Origin: Bradyrhizobium sp. BTAi1 | Lineage (GTDB): Bacteria; Pseudomonadota; Alphaproteobacteria; Rhizobiales; Xanthobacteraceae | Direction of reading: 5' to 3' | DNA length: 64,000 nt | Assembly: GCF_000015165.1 (NCBI RefSeq) | Contig: NC_009485.1 | Location: forward strand, 186,001-250,000 | Part shown: positions 9,715-19,872 of the stretch, one piece after another | Position numbering within the stretch: position 1 is the first letter of the stretch | Layout: the number at the start of each line of letters is the position of its first letter | The notes under the pieces: model-generated | What the model was told of the DNA's origin: nothing | Database searches by the model: none | What the model saw: only the letters and a program-made list of their open reading frames with translations | Position numbers and translations under genes: made by a program

Positions 9715-10650
9715 TCAGCCCCTCGGCTGGATGCCATCCCGCACCGCGCGGAAGCGCGGGAACGCTGTTGACCATTGGTCTCGCGGGGCGCTGCCGATGA
9801 TCCGCAGCGTGTTCGGCCCGCCGAAGCGCAACCATTGAACGACGGTGACGGGCGTGTTGTCCTTGCCGCTGACGGCGTCGACGCGGGTCTCATAGGCTGG
9901 CAGCCCGTCGATCCGAATGGGCTCCGACATCGTGATGTGGGCTTCGCGAACGCCGGGAATGGTCGTCGCGGCCTGCTGCGCGATACGGCCCCGGTCGCCG
10001 GCCTCCGGTGTTGCCCCGGCCACAAGCCCGATCACCACGAAGGGCGCTGCTTCAATGCCCTTGTCCTCTTCGCCGTCGGCGAGGAGCAGCGCGCCCGGTC
10101 CGAGCGTGCGCACGGTCTTGAATCCGGAGAGCTCGGTCACCTTGAACGGCATGGTCGACAATTGCTCGTCCACCGGGACGTCCTTGCGAACCACCGCGGT
10201 GGCGAACATCTGGCGCACGGCATCATCCGTGTAGATCTTGCTCGCCGTCTCCGGGACCTGCACCGCGACGTAACCGGAGAAGCCGGTGCCGGGCAGGATC
10301 ATCGAGTAGCGCCGCACTGCGGCGGCACCGTCGCGGCCGTTCTCGACTGTGTAGTAGGCCGTCCCTGCAGCCGTCTCAATGCTTTCCGGCTTGATGTTGC
10401 CGGTGCCCCCGGGATTCGCCGTGAACGCATTCTTGACCTCGCCATAGGCTGCTGCCGGCAGCTCGGTCAGCAGCACCTTGACGCTCTGATCCTCGGTCTC
10501 GAAGCCGGGGAAGGTCTTGGCCTTGGTGAGGCCGACCAGGGGCGCCAGTCCGATCCGGACGCCCGGCGGGAAAATCGCGTCCGCAGCCGATACCGGGCCG
10601 AGCAGCGACAGCGAAACGACGGCCGCGGCGAGAAGTCGGGAGAACATCAT
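9715..10650 (-). CDS. Exported hypothetical protein
   Basis: This 311-residue protein starts at the ATG at 10650 (MMFSRLLAAAVVSLSLLGPVSA), which gives a clean Sec signal peptide cleaved after about residue 22. The mature part begins ADAIFPPGVRIGLAPLVGL and contains no motif I recognise. The segment PEAGDRGRIAQQAATTIPGVREAHITMSEPIRIDGLPAYETRVDAV looks like a compact soluble domain. I cannot assign a function; a periplasmic or surface role is inferred only from the signal peptide. The next gene downstream on this strand is the exported nicotinamidase, 166 bases away. Confidence 0.7.
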   Translation of the reverse strand: MMFSRLLAAAVVSLSLLGPVSAADAIFPPGVRIGLAPLVGLTKAKTFPGFETEDQSVKVLLTELPAAAYGEVKNAFTANPGGTGNIKPESIETAAGTAYYTVENGRDGAAAVRRYSMILPGTGFSGYVAVQVPETASKIYTDDAVRQMFATAVVRKDVPVDEQLSTMPFKVTELSGFKTVRTLGPGALLLADGEEDKGIEAAPFVVIGLVAGATPEAGDRGRIAQQAATTIPGVREAHITMSEPIRIDGLPAYETRVDAVSGKDNTPVTVVQWLRFGGPNTLRIIGSAPRDQWSTAFPRFRAVRDGIQPRG

Positions 10651-11143
10651 GAAGAAGCAGCCTCGTTCACAAACCCAGGGCATGCGGCCGGCCGCAGCCC
10701 CCGTACGGTCGCCATAGGACGGCACGCCTTTTAGCGGGTTTGCCAAGCCAGCAACAGACCGATTGGCTGCGACCAGAAGTTCCGGTGCCGGCGACGGTCG
10801 CTCCGATTATGACTTCGCTAAGGATGATTCGACGCGGTCGCCGCGCCAGCCGATATGGCGCCTTTGCGGCGGCGCTGCGGATCAGGCTCGGAAACGGGCG
10901 CGGCGCGATGCAAAGGTCCGGTTGAGATACCGTTGGGCGCCGCCGGCCGGCGCTTTCGCGCAGCGGGCAAAAATCCGCGGTTTTTCCGCGTGCCAGGGTC
11001 CTGTCCGGTCCTTGCGGGTCAGTCACCCCCTCCTATATGACGCTCATCGTCGCAATATCGCGAGCATTTGATCTGAGGGGGTTTTGGATGGGGGCGCCGT
11101 CAGGGCCCCACCCAACCTGCCGCAAAAAGAAGGATATGAGACC
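10651..11143. other. Intergenic region upstream of dnaK
   Basis: No credible gene lies in these 493 bases. The 5' part is the upstream region of the exported hypothetical on the minus strand. The 3' part carries the RpoH-type promoter at 11011-11038 and a roughly 100-base dnaK leader with a possible GC-rich hairpin near 11085-11112. Confidence 0.7.
11011..11038 (+). promoter_or_regulatory. RpoH-type heat-shock promoter of dnaK
   Basis: CTTG at 11011-11014 is followed after exactly 17 bases by CCTATAT at 11032-11038. This matches the alphaproteobacterial RpoH pattern CTTG-N17/18-C-Y-T-A-T-N-T. Transcription would begin around 11045, giving a leader of about 100 bases before dnaK. The match is in the sequence; use by RpoH is inferred from known control of dnaKJ in Bradyrhizobium. 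Confidence 0.8.
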
Positions 11144-13039
<1,896 letters not shown>

Positions 13040-13060
13040 ACGACGGTAGAGGCGACAGCC

Positions 13061-13116
13061 ATGACCCCCACGCCAAAGAGCGCAGCCTGCGTCTCGTTGG
13101 ATGGGGGTCATTTTCA
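13061..13116 (+). terminator. Long-loop hairpin between dnaK and dnaJ
   Basis: The 10-base arms atgaccccca (13061-13070) and tgggggtcat (13102-13111) are perfectly complementary, separated by 31 bases and followed by a short T-rich run (ttttcatt). It sits 20 bases after the dnaK stop. It could be a partial terminator that lowers dnaJ relative to dnaK, or a 3' stabilising structure. The long loop makes a strong terminator less certain. Confidence 0.6.
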
Positions 13117-13181
13117 TTGAACTGGCGCGCGGCGATCGCGCGAGCCGTTCAGGTCTGACCATGTTCGGGCGGGTTTGATTG

Positions 13182-14309
13182 ATGTCCACCAAGCGCTGCT
13201 ATTACGAGACCCTGGAAGTCGAACGCGACGCCGACGAGACCAAGCTCAAGGCCGCCTTCCGCAAGCTGGCCATGAAATGGCATCCGGACAAGAATCCGGG
13301 CGATGCCTCCAGTGAAGTCAAATTCAAGGAAATCAACGAGGCCTATGAGGTGTTGCGCGACGCCGACAAGCGCGCCGCCTATGACCGCTATGGCCATGCC
13401 GCGTTCGAGCAGGGCGCCGGTGGTCCGCACGGCTTCGGCGCCGGCTTTGCGTCCTCGTTCTCCGATATTTTCGAAGACCTGTTCGGCATGGCCGGACAGC
13501 GCCGCGGCGGCACCGGTCGCGAGCGCGGTGCCGATCTCCGCTACAACATGGAGATCACCCTCGAAGAGGCCTTCCAGGGCAAGACGGCCCAGATCGAGAT
13601 TCCGGTCTCGGTGACCTGCGAGTCCTGTTCCGGCACCGGCGCCAAGGCCGGCACCAAGCCGAAGACCTGTGCGATGTGCGGCGGCGCCGGCCGCGTGCGG
13701 CAGGCGCAGGGCTTCTTCACGCTGGAGCGCACCTGTCCCGGCTGTCACGGCCGCGGCCAGATGATCGAGGATCCCTGCCCGTCATGCTCCGGCTCCGGCC
13801 GGGTCACGCGTGATCGCACGCTGTCGGTCAACATTCCCCAGGGCGTCGAGGACGGCACCCGCATCCGTCTCGCCGGCGAAGGCGAGGCCGGCTTGCGCGG
13901 TGGGCCGCCGGGCGACCTCTACATCTTCCTGTCGCTGTCTCAGCACGAATTCTTCCAGCGCGATGGCGCCGACCTGCATTGCCGGGTGCCGATCTCGATG
14001 GTGACTGCGGCGCTCGGCGGTGAGTTCGAGGTGCCGACGATCGACAAGGGCAAGACCAAGGTCAAGATTCCCGCCGGTGCGCAATCCGGGCGCCGGTTCC
14101 GGATCGCCTCCAAGGGCATGCCGGTGCTGCGCTCACGCCAGACCGGCGACATGTATGTCCAGATCGTCGTGGAGACGCCGCAGAACCTGACCAAGAAGCA
14201 GCAGGAGCTGCTGGCCGAGTTCGAGAAGCTGTCGTCCGGCGCAACCCAGCCCGAGGCCGCCGGCTTCTTCACCAAGGTCAAGGATTTCTTCGGCAAGGCG
14301 GCGAGCTGA
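13182..14309 (+). CDS. dnaJ: Co-chaperone DnaJ (Hsp40)
   Basis: DnaJ stimulates DnaK ATPase and delivers unfolded substrates. The 375-residue type-A protein has an N-terminal J domain with the HPD triad in [11 protein letters not shown], a Gly/Phe-rich linker ([15 protein letters not shown]), four zinc-finger repeats [24 protein letters not shown] and CPSCSGSG, and the C-terminal substrate domains. The start is the ATG at 13182; the preceding TTG is not needed. It follows dnaK by about 140 bases. Confidence 0.97.
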   Translation: MSTKRCYYETLEVERDADETKLKAAFRKLAMKWHPDKNPGDASSEVKFKEINEAYEVLRDADKRAAYDRYGHAAFEQGAGGPHGFGAGFASSFSDIFEDLFGMAGQRRGGTGRERGADLRYNMEITLEEAFQGKTAQIEIPVSVTCESCSGTGAKAGTKPKTCAMCGGAGRVRQAQGFFTLERTCPGCHGRGQMIEDPCPSCSGSGRVTRDRTLSVNIPQGVEDGTRIRLAGEGEAGLRGGPPGDLYIFLSLSQHEFFQRDGADLHCRVPISMVTAALGGEFEVPTIDKGKTKVKIPAGAQSGRRFRIASKGMPVLRSRQTGDMYVQIVVETPQNLTKKQQELLAEFEKLSSGATQPEAAGFFTKVKDFFGKAAS

Positions 14310-14319
14310 GTCGTGCCCT

Positions 14320-14360
14320 CACGCGACGCCGCGCTTGCGCGCGGGCGTCGTGTGACTTTG
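14320..14360 (+). terminator. Possible terminator after dnaJ
   Basis: A GC-rich imperfect hairpin (arms gacgccgcgc and gcgcgggcgtc) lies a few bases after the dnaJ stop and is followed by tgtgactttgctg, with no good T-tract. It may end or attenuate the dnaKJ message before pmtA. Confidence 0.4.
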
Positions 14361-14440
14361 CTGCTCTGCACATGCAAAAAATTATCGAATGCCTCTGTAA
14401 GAGGGCGGAGCGCGAGCCTTAATCGTGCGTTACGGTTCGG

Positions 14441-14467
14441 CTTGACCGCCCCGCCCGCGACCTATAC
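14441..14467 (+). promoter_or_regulatory. Candidate promoter of pmtA
   Basis: CTTGACC at 14441-14447 and CCTATAC at 14461-14467 resemble both an RpoH promoter (spacing one base shorter than at dnaK) and a housekeeping TTGACC/TATAC promoter with short spacing. It is placed about 55 bases before the preferred pmtA start, so pmtA probably has its own promoter. Confidence 0.45.
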
Positions 14468-14522
14468 GTCTTTGTGACTCTTTTCTGACATCGCCGTGAA
14501 AACGGTCCCGTCCGGTACTGAG

Positions 14523-15125
14523 ATGCCCCTGCAAACGTCCGTGCGTGCGTCGAAAAAACCTCTTCGTCTCGACGACGAGGTGCGATTCCTCCGCTCATGG
14601 ATCGAAAAGCCGCTGCACATGGGTGCCGTCATGCCGTCGGGTCGGCTGCTGGCCCGCACCATGGCGCAATATGTCGATCCTCATGGCACCGGACCGGTCA
14701 TCGAACTCGGGCCGGGCACGGGCGCGATCACCAATGCGCTGGTTCAGCACGGCATCGACCAGAAGCGGCTGGTTCTGGTCGAATATAATCCGGGCTTCTG
14801 TGCGCTGCTGCGCGACCGCTATCCGCAGGCGAAGGTCGTTCAGGGCGATGCCTACCGGCTTCGCGACACGCTCTGGAACGTTCTGGGCATGCCGGCTTCG
14901 GCCGTCGTCTCCGGCTTGCCGCTGGTCACCAAGCCGATGCTGACCCGCATGAAGCTGGTGCGCGATGCGTTCGCGGCGATGGCGCCCAACGCGCCGTTCG
15001 TGCAGTTCACCTATTCGGTGGTGCCGCCGATCCCGAAGTCGCTGCCGGGCGTCACGACCGAAGCCTCTGAGCGGATCTGGATGAACCTTCCGCCCGCGCG
15101 CGTCTGGGTGTATCGCAAGCCCTGA
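14523..15125 (+). CDS. pmtA: Phospholipid N-methyltransferase PmtA
   Basis: This 200-residue class I SAM-dependent methyltransferase resembles rhizobial PmtA, which methylates phosphatidylethanolamine toward phosphatidylcholine at the inner membrane. The SAM-binding motif is VIELGPGTGAITNAL near residue 62. The N-terminal amphipathic stretch (DDEVRFLRSWIEKPLHMGAVMPSGRLLARTMA) is characteristic of this family. I prefer the ATG at 14523, which gives the usual length; a GTG at 14496 would add nine residues. As I recall, a pmtA next to dnaKJ is the known arrangement in Bradyrhizobium japonicum, which supports the name. A related rRNA-dimethylase-like methyltransferase is the alternative. Confidence 0.82.
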   Translation: MPLQTSVRASKKPLRLDDEVRFLRSWIEKPLHMGAVMPSGRLLARTMAQYVDPHGTGPVIELGPGTGAITNALVQHGIDQKRLVLVEYNPGFCALLRDRYPQAKVVQGDAYRLRDTLWNVLGMPASAVVSGLPLVTKPMLTRMKLVRDAFAAMAPNAPFVQFTYSVVPPIPKSLPGVTTEASERIWMNLPPARVWVYRKP

Positions 15126-15170
15126 CCGGCAGCCGCGGCTCATCGTGGCGGGTCGCCGTCCGGCCGCACG

Positions 15171-15749
15171 ATGTCCGCCCTGAAAATCCTGATCATCCCC
15201 GGCTCGACGCGGGCCGGCTCGCACAATGTCAAGCTCGCCGCAGTCGCCGCCTATCAGTTCGTGCAGGCCGGCGCCGACGTGACGCGCATCTCGCTGGCCG
15301 ATTATCCGCTGCCGATCTACGATGCCGACCACGAGGCGAGATCGGGCGTGCCGCGCGAGGCGGTCAATCTGAAGCGCATGATCGCGGTCCATCACGGGGT
15401 TCTGCTGGTGACCCCCGAATACAACGCTGCCCCGCCGCCGCTGCTCAGCAATGCCCTGGCCTGGCTGTCGCGCGTGGAGGAGCCACCGGAAGCCCGTGGC
15501 CGGGTGTTCCGCACCCGCCCGTTCGCGATCGCCGCGGCCTCCGAACACCGTTTCGGCGGTGTCCGTGCGCTGGCGGCGTTGCGGCTGATGCTGACGGCCT
15601 GCGACGCACAGGTCATCCCGAGCCAGCTCGCGCTGGCCTTCGCCGACAAGGCCTATAACGACATGGATCGGCTCAGGCTGCCGGCCGACATCGCCGCGCT
15701 CGATGCGTTGGTGCGGCAGCTGATCGATCTGGCGCAACATACGATGTGA
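15171..15749 (+). CDS. NADPH-dependent FMN reductase family protein
   Basis: The 192-residue flavodoxin-fold protein has the phosphate-binding loop IIPGSTRAGSHNVKLA at the N-terminus and the VTPEYNAAPPPLLSNALAWLSR motif near residue 80, where members of this family normally have YN-S-PG-LKNA-D. It likely reduces flavin or quinone using NADPH in the cytoplasm, as do ChrR/ArsH-like enzymes; the true substrate is unknown. It ends six bases before pyrF and is probably co-transcribed with it. Confidence 0.85.
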   Translation: MSALKILIIPGSTRAGSHNVKLAAVAAYQFVQAGADVTRISLADYPLPIYDADHEARSGVPREAVNLKRMIAVHHGVLLVTPEYNAAPPPLLSNALAWLSRVEEPPEARGRVFRTRPFAIAAASEHRFGGVRALAALRLMLTACDAQVIPSQLALAFADKAYNDMDRLRLPADIAALDALVRQLIDLAQHTM

Positions 15750-15755
15750 GGTGAC

Positions 15756-16487
15756 ATGCCGACCGAGATTGCCCCGCGCGACCGTCTGATCGTGGCGCTC
15801 GACCTGCCGGGCGTGGCGGAAGCCGAAGCCATGATCACACGGCTCGGCGATGCCGTGACGTTCTACAAGATCGGCATGGAGCTGACCTATGCCGGCGGTC
15901 TTGGGCTCGCCGAACGCCTTGCGGCCGACGGCAAGCAGGTGTTCATGGACCTCAAGCTGCACGACATCCCGAACACGGTCGAACGCGCCACCCGCCAGAT
16001 CGCCCGGCTCGGCGCCCGCTTCCTCACCGTGCACGGCTTTTCGCAGAGCATGACCGCCGCGCTCGCCGGTGCCGCCGGCTCCCCCCTCGAGCTGCTCGCC
16101 GTCACCGTCATGACCTCTTACGACGATGCCGACCTCGCCGCGGCCGGCTACGCCATGGGCGTCAAGGAGCTGGTCGCCCGCCGCGCGGTGCAGGCCAAGC
16201 AGATCGGCATCCACGGCCTGATCCTGTCGCCGGAGGAGACCCAGCTGGTGCGCCCGCTCGTGGGACCTGACATGCAGCTCGTGACCCCCGGGATCCGCCC
16301 GGCGGGATCCGACGTTGGTGATCAGAAGCGCATCATGACGCCGGCGCTGGCGATCGCCGGTGGGGCCGATCGTCTCGTCGTCGGCCGTCCGGTGACCGGC
16401 GCCGCCGATCCGGCGGCCGCCGCCGAAAGCATCGTCGCCGATATCGCCAGCGCCCTCGCGCTGGTCGGCAAGACCAATCGCACGTAA
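15756..16487 (+). CDS. pyrF: Orotidine 5'-phosphate decarboxylase
   Basis: PyrF carries out the last step of UMP synthesis. The 243-residue protein has the catalytic [11 protein letters not shown] motif near residue 65, the early substrate-binding LIVALDLPG, and the phosphate-binding [17 protein letters not shown] at the C-terminus. It follows the FMN reductase gene with a 6-base gap and a ribosome site GAGGTGAC just before its ATG. Confidence 0.96.
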   Translation: MPTEIAPRDRLIVALDLPGVAEAEAMITRLGDAVTFYKIGMELTYAGGLGLAERLAADGKQVFMDLKLHDIPNTVERATRQIARLGARFLTVHGFSQSMTAALAGAAGSPLELLAVTVMTSYDDADLAAAGYAMGVKELVARRAVQAKQIGIHGLILSPEETQLVRPLVGPDMQLVTPGIRPAGSDVGDQKRIMTPALAIAGGADRLVVGRPVTGAADPAAAAESIVADIASALALVGKTNRT

Positions 16488-16537
16488 AGACCAATCGAAC
16501 CTAAGCAGGACCGCCTCATAACAAGGAGACCACAGGG

Positions 16538-16840
16538 ATGGCCAAGGCCTATTGGATCGCGCGGATCGACGTGCACAACATGGATGGCTACAAGGACTAT
16601 GTCGCGCAGAACGGCGCCGTGTTCCATCAGTACGGTGCCAGGTTCCTGGTCCGCGGCGGTCAGTACGAGACCAAGGAAGGCACCTCGCGGTCGCGCAACG
16701 TCGTGATCGAGTTCAAGGACTACGAGACCGCGCTCGCGTGCTACAATTCCCCGGAATACCAGCGTCTGGTCGCGATGCGTTCGCCGCACTCGGAAGGCGA
16801 CCTGGTCATCATCGAGGGCTATGACGGCCCGCAGCCCTGA
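16538..16840 (+). CDS. DUF1330 family protein
   Basis: This 100-residue protein starts MAKAYWIARIDVHNMDGYKDY and contains RFLVRGGQYETKEG and NSPEYQRLVAMRSPHSEGDLVIIEG, the standard features of DUF1330, a small dimeric ferredoxin-like alpha-beta barrel of unknown function. A strong AAGGAGA ribosome site precedes the ATG. It lies between pyrF and dapB on the same strand, but nothing in the context indicates its substrate. Confidence 0.9.
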   Translation: MAKAYWIARIDVHNMDGYKDYVAQNGAVFHQYGARFLVRGGQYETKEGTSRSRNVVIEFKDYETALACYNSPEYQRLVAMRSPHSEGDLVIIEGYDGPQP

Positions 16841-16933
16841 CCTGTTGCGCGGGGGCTGGGGCTGCTCCGCGCCGGGCTCGGTTGCCCGCGCTGTCAGCCC
16901 CGGCTATAGCCCTGATCCGGCGGAGGAACTGAC

Positions 16934-17752
16934 ATGTCAAAGATGCGCTTGATCGTTGCCGGGGCCGGCGGCCGCATGGGGCGCGCGCTGGTGCGGGCGA
17001 TCGCCGACAGCGACGGCGCGGAACTGGCCGGTGCGCTCGAAGCCCCGGGGTCGGAGCTGATCGGCAAGGATGCCGGCGTGCTCGCCGGCCTTCCCGCCAA
17101 CGGTATCAAGCTGTCGGGCGACCTCTGGACCATGTCGGCCGAAGCCGACGGCATCCTCGACTTTACCGTGCCGGCGGCGACGATCGCCAATGTCGCGATC
17201 GCGGCCGAACGCGGCATCGCCCACATCATCGGCACCACCGGCCTGTCGGCTTCCGACGATGCCGTGATCAAGAGCGTCACCAAGCGCGCCATCGTCGTGC
17301 AGTCCGGCAATATGAGCCTCGGCGTCAATCTGCTGTCGGCGCTGGTCAAGCAGGTCGCGAAATCGCTCGATGCCGGCTTCGACATCGAGATCCTCGAGAT
17401 GCATCACAAGCACAAGGTCGATGCGCCCTCCGGCACCGCGCTGATGCTCGGCCGCGCCGCCGCCGAGGGCCGCGGCGTCGTGCTCGACCAGCATTCCGCG
17501 CGCGGCCGCGACGGCATTACCGGCGAGCGCCGCTCTGGCGACATCGGCTTCGCCTCGCTGCGCGGCGGCACCGCGGCCGGCGATCACAGCGTCATCTTCG
17601 CCGGGCCCTCGGAGCGGCTGGTGCTGTCGCACCAGGCCGAGGACCGCATGATCTTTGCCCATGGCGCGCTGAAGGCGGCGCTGTGGGCGCATGGCAAGCC
17701 GCCGGGCTACTACACGATGAGCGATGTGCTCGGCCTCAAGGACCTGTTCTAA
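16934..17752 (+). CDS. dapB: 4-hydroxy-tetrahydrodipicolinate reductase
   Basis: DapB reduces hydroxy-tetrahydrodipicolinate with NAD(P)H in lysine and meso-diaminopimelate synthesis, and so feeds peptidoglycan. The 272-residue protein has the Rossmann motif [16 protein letters not shown], the ITGTTGL equivalent [11 protein letters not shown], and the catalytic [18 protein letters not shown] near residue 155. A GGCGGAGGAAC ribosome site precedes the ATG. gpmA follows after 24 bases. Confidence 0.96.
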
Positions 17753-17776
17753 ACCAACCAAGTGGATCAGTGAGCA

Positions 17777-18400
17777 ATGAGCGAACGTCTCCTGGTGCTG
17801 GTGCGCCACGGCCAGAGCGAGTGGAATTTGAAGAACCTGTTCACGGGCTGGAAGGATCCGGACCTGACCGAGCAGGGCGTCAGCGAAGCCAAGGAGGCCG
17901 GCCGCAAGCTTAAAGCGCACGGCCTGACCTTCGATGTTGCCTTCACCTCCGAGCTGACGCGCGCCCAGCACACGCTGAAGCTGATCCTGGATGAGCTCGG
18001 CCAGCCCGGCCTGCCGACCAGCAGGAATCTCGCGCTCAACGAGCGCGACTATGGCGATCTCTCCGGCCTCAACAAGGACGACGCCCGCGCCAAATGGGGC
18101 GAAGAGCAGGTCCATGTCTGGCGCCGCTCCTACGATGTCCCGCCGCCCGGCGGCGAAAGCCTCAAGGACACGCTGGCCCGCGCGCTGCCTTATTACGTCC
18201 AGGAGATCCTGCCCGGCGTCCTCCGCGGCCAGCGCACCTTGGTCGCCGCCCACGGCAACTCGCTCCGCGCGCTCATCATGGTGCTGGAGAAGCTCACGCC
18301 CGAAGGCATTCTGAAGCGCGAACTCGCCACCGGCGTACCGATCATCTACCGGCTGAAGGCGGATTCGACGGTGGAGTCGAAGCTGGACCTGGCGGGCTGA
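17777..18400 (+). CDS. gpmA: 2,3-bisphosphoglycerate-dependent phosphoglycerate mutase
   Basis: GpmA interconverts 3- and 2-phosphoglycerate in glycolysis and gluconeogenesis. The 207-residue protein has the phosphohistidine motif [12 protein letters not shown] near residue 8, the [23 protein letters not shown] block and the second catalytic His in [12 protein letters not shown]. It is shorter than the 250-residue E. coli enzyme but usual for alphaproteobacteria. It is the last gene of a plus-strand run that started with the FMN reductase. Confidence 0.95.
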   Translation: MSERLLVLVRHGQSEWNLKNLFTGWKDPDLTEQGVSEAKEAGRKLKAHGLTFDVAFTSELTRAQHTLKLILDELGQPGLPTSRNLALNERDYGDLSGLNKDDARAKWGEEQVHVWRRSYDVPPPGGESLKDTLARALPYYVQEILPGVLRGQRTLVAAHGNSLRALIMVLEKLTPEGILKRELATGVPIIYRLKADSTVESKLDLAG

Positions 18401-18517
18401 TCGCGCACTCAAGGCGCTCCGTTTCCGCGCGCCACCGCGTTTCTTGTCGGTTGGTTTCTCGTCAGTTGAATGCGTCTTGTCAGCTGAAGACCCACTGTCG
18501 CCCGCAGCGACGCTGCG

Positions 18518-18560
18518 CCCCTCTCCCCGTTCTTCACGGAAAGAGGGCTGGGGCGAGGGC
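18518..18560. repeat. Palindromic repeat, cctctccc...gggctggggcgaggg type
   Basis: The segment has a pyrimidine-rich arm (cccctctccccgt) and a complementary purine-rich arm (ggaaagagggctgggg). It has the same general layout as the repeats flanking the DUF559 gene at 35.4-35.9 kb, so it probably belongs to the same dispersed family. Confidence 0.6.
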
Positions 18561-18621
18561 CGCCAGACGGGCAGTGCCTCATCCGCAACGTCCCCCCAAG
18601 CCATCCTGCTAATTAGTTACT

Positions 18622-18707
18622 CGTCATGCCCGGGCTCGTCCCGGGCATCCACATGTCTCCTCGCGTGCGGAAAGACGCGGATGGCCGGGACAAGCCCGGC
18701 CAATGAG
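18622..18707. repeat. Paired REP-like palindromes (gcccgggc type)
   Basis: Two short palindromes in opposite orientation, gcccgggctcgtcccgggc and ggccgggacaagcccggcc, are separated by about 30 bases. A second copy of the same pair, in the same style, is found at 63147-63229. This is the usual structure of a REP pair (BIME-like). Confidence 0.75.
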
Positions 18708-18724
18708 GGCGTGGTGCCGCCGTC

Positions 18725-19624
18725 CTACCCCATCCCAACCTGCCCGGCTTCCCACCCGATCATCGCCTGCTTGCGCGTCAGGCCCCAATGATAGCCGGTC
18801 AGCGCGCCGGTCTTGCCGAGTGCGCGATGGCACGGCACCACGAATGAGATCGGGTTCTTGCCGACGGCGGCGCCCACCGCGCGCGACGCTTTTGGTGACT
18901 CCAGCCGGGTGGCGATGTCGGAGTAGCAGACGGCGCGGCCCATCGGGATCTTGAGCAGGGTCTCCCAGACGCGGACCTCGAAATCGGTACCGATCAGGAC
19001 GACGCGGAGCGGCTGGTCGGGGCGCCACAGGCTCTTGTCGAAGATGCGTTGCGCAAGGCCGGCGGTGCCGGGGACGTCCTCGATGTAAGCAGCGCGGGGC
19101 CAGCGGCTCTTCATGTCTGATAGTGCGGAGGCCTCCTCCCCGGGGTCGGCGAAGGCGAGGCCGGCGAGGCCGCGCGGGGTCGCCATGACCAGGGCCATGC
19201 CGAACGGGCAGGGGTGGAAGCCGTAGCGCAAGGTCGTGCCGGCGTCGCCGGTCTTCCATTCGCCGGGGGACATCGCTTCATGCGTGACGAACAGGTCGTG
19301 CAGCCGGCCGGGGCCTGACAGGCCAGAGTCGAGCGCGGCGTCGAGCACGCTGGCCGAGCCCTTCAACAGGCCCTTGGCGTGGTCGAGCGTCAGCGCCTGC
19401 ATGAACGCCTTCGGCGTCAGCCCGGCCCAGCGCCGGAACAGATGGTGTAGCTCGTCCGGCGTGAGGCTGGCGGCGTCGGCCATGTCCTCGATGGTCGGCT
19501 GCCGGCGCCAATGCTCCGAGATGAAGGCGATCGCCCGGCGCACGGCGTCGTAGTCGCGCAGCGCGGCCGATTGGTGCGGGCCCGGCTTGGCCAGGGCGGA
19601 ATCGTGAATGGCAAGGGTCATCAT
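18725..19624 (-). CDS. AraC-type HTH fused to methylated-DNA--protein-cysteine methyltransferase (Ada/Ogt-like)
   Basis: The 299-residue protein has an AraC-family DNA-binding domain (residues 20-115, with TPDELHHLFRRWAGLTPKAFMQALTL) followed by an alkyltransferase domain with the acceptor-Cys motif FVVPCHRALGKTGALTGYHWG near residue 265. It would remove alkyl groups from O6-alkylguanine and may activate transcription. It lacks the N-terminal zinc/methyl-phosphotriester domain of full Ada. The ATG at 19624 is preferred; the frame continues upstream but reads into low-complexity sequence. Confidence 0.9.
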   Translation of the reverse strand: MMTLAIHDSALAKPGPHQSAALRDYDAVRRAIAFISEHWRRQPTIEDMADAASLTPDELHHLFRRWAGLTPKAFMQALTLDHAKGLLKGSASVLDAALDSGLSGPGRLHDLFVTHEAMSPGEWKTGDAGTTLRYGFHPCPFGMALVMATPRGLAGLAFADPGEEASALSDMKSRWPRAAYIEDVPGTAGLAQRIFDKSLWRPDQPLRVVLIGTDFEVRVWETLLKIPMGRAVCYSDIATRLESPKASRAVGAAVGKNPISFVVPCHRALGKTGALTGYHWGLTRKQAMIGWEAGQVGMG

Positions 19625-19778
19625 GAGTCCGGATGTAGGGCGGCCGGGACGGGGACTCCACCCGATTTCTGATCCGGGGGCCATAGGTGGAAGCGGTCGG
19701 CCCCCGCAGGCGCAGCGATCTCCGTCCACCTCTCGCGGACCGGGTGAGAGGCTCACGTGGAGTGATCGGGTGGATAGG

Positions 19779-19829
19779 CCCCCTCATCCGGCGCTGCGCG
19801 CCGACCTCTCCCCGCCGGGGAGAGGTGAA
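19779..19829. repeat. Palindromic repeat, cctctccccgccggggagagg type
   Basis: A near-perfect palindrome cctctccccgccggggagagg follows the phrase ccccctcatccggcgctgcgcgcc. This kind of element is widely dispersed in Bradyrhizobium-type genomes; here it lies between the ogt-like gene and the DUF2244 gene. Confidence 0.6.
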
Positions 19830-19872
19830 CGGAGCTCGGGGCTGTGTGCTCGTTCCCTCGAAACAATATCTT

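Larger units (their letters stand above)
18401..18724. other. Intergenic region holding palindromic repeats
   Basis: No gene is visible in these 324 bases. They hold two different repeat elements (18518-18560 and 18622-18707), described separately, which lie between the converging gpmA and ogt-like genes and could serve as a termination region for both. Confidence 0.7.

Noticed and set aside
14496..14522. GTG start of pmtA at 14496
   Set aside because: The ATG at 14523 gives the usual 200-residue PmtA length; the nine extra residues are not typical of the family.
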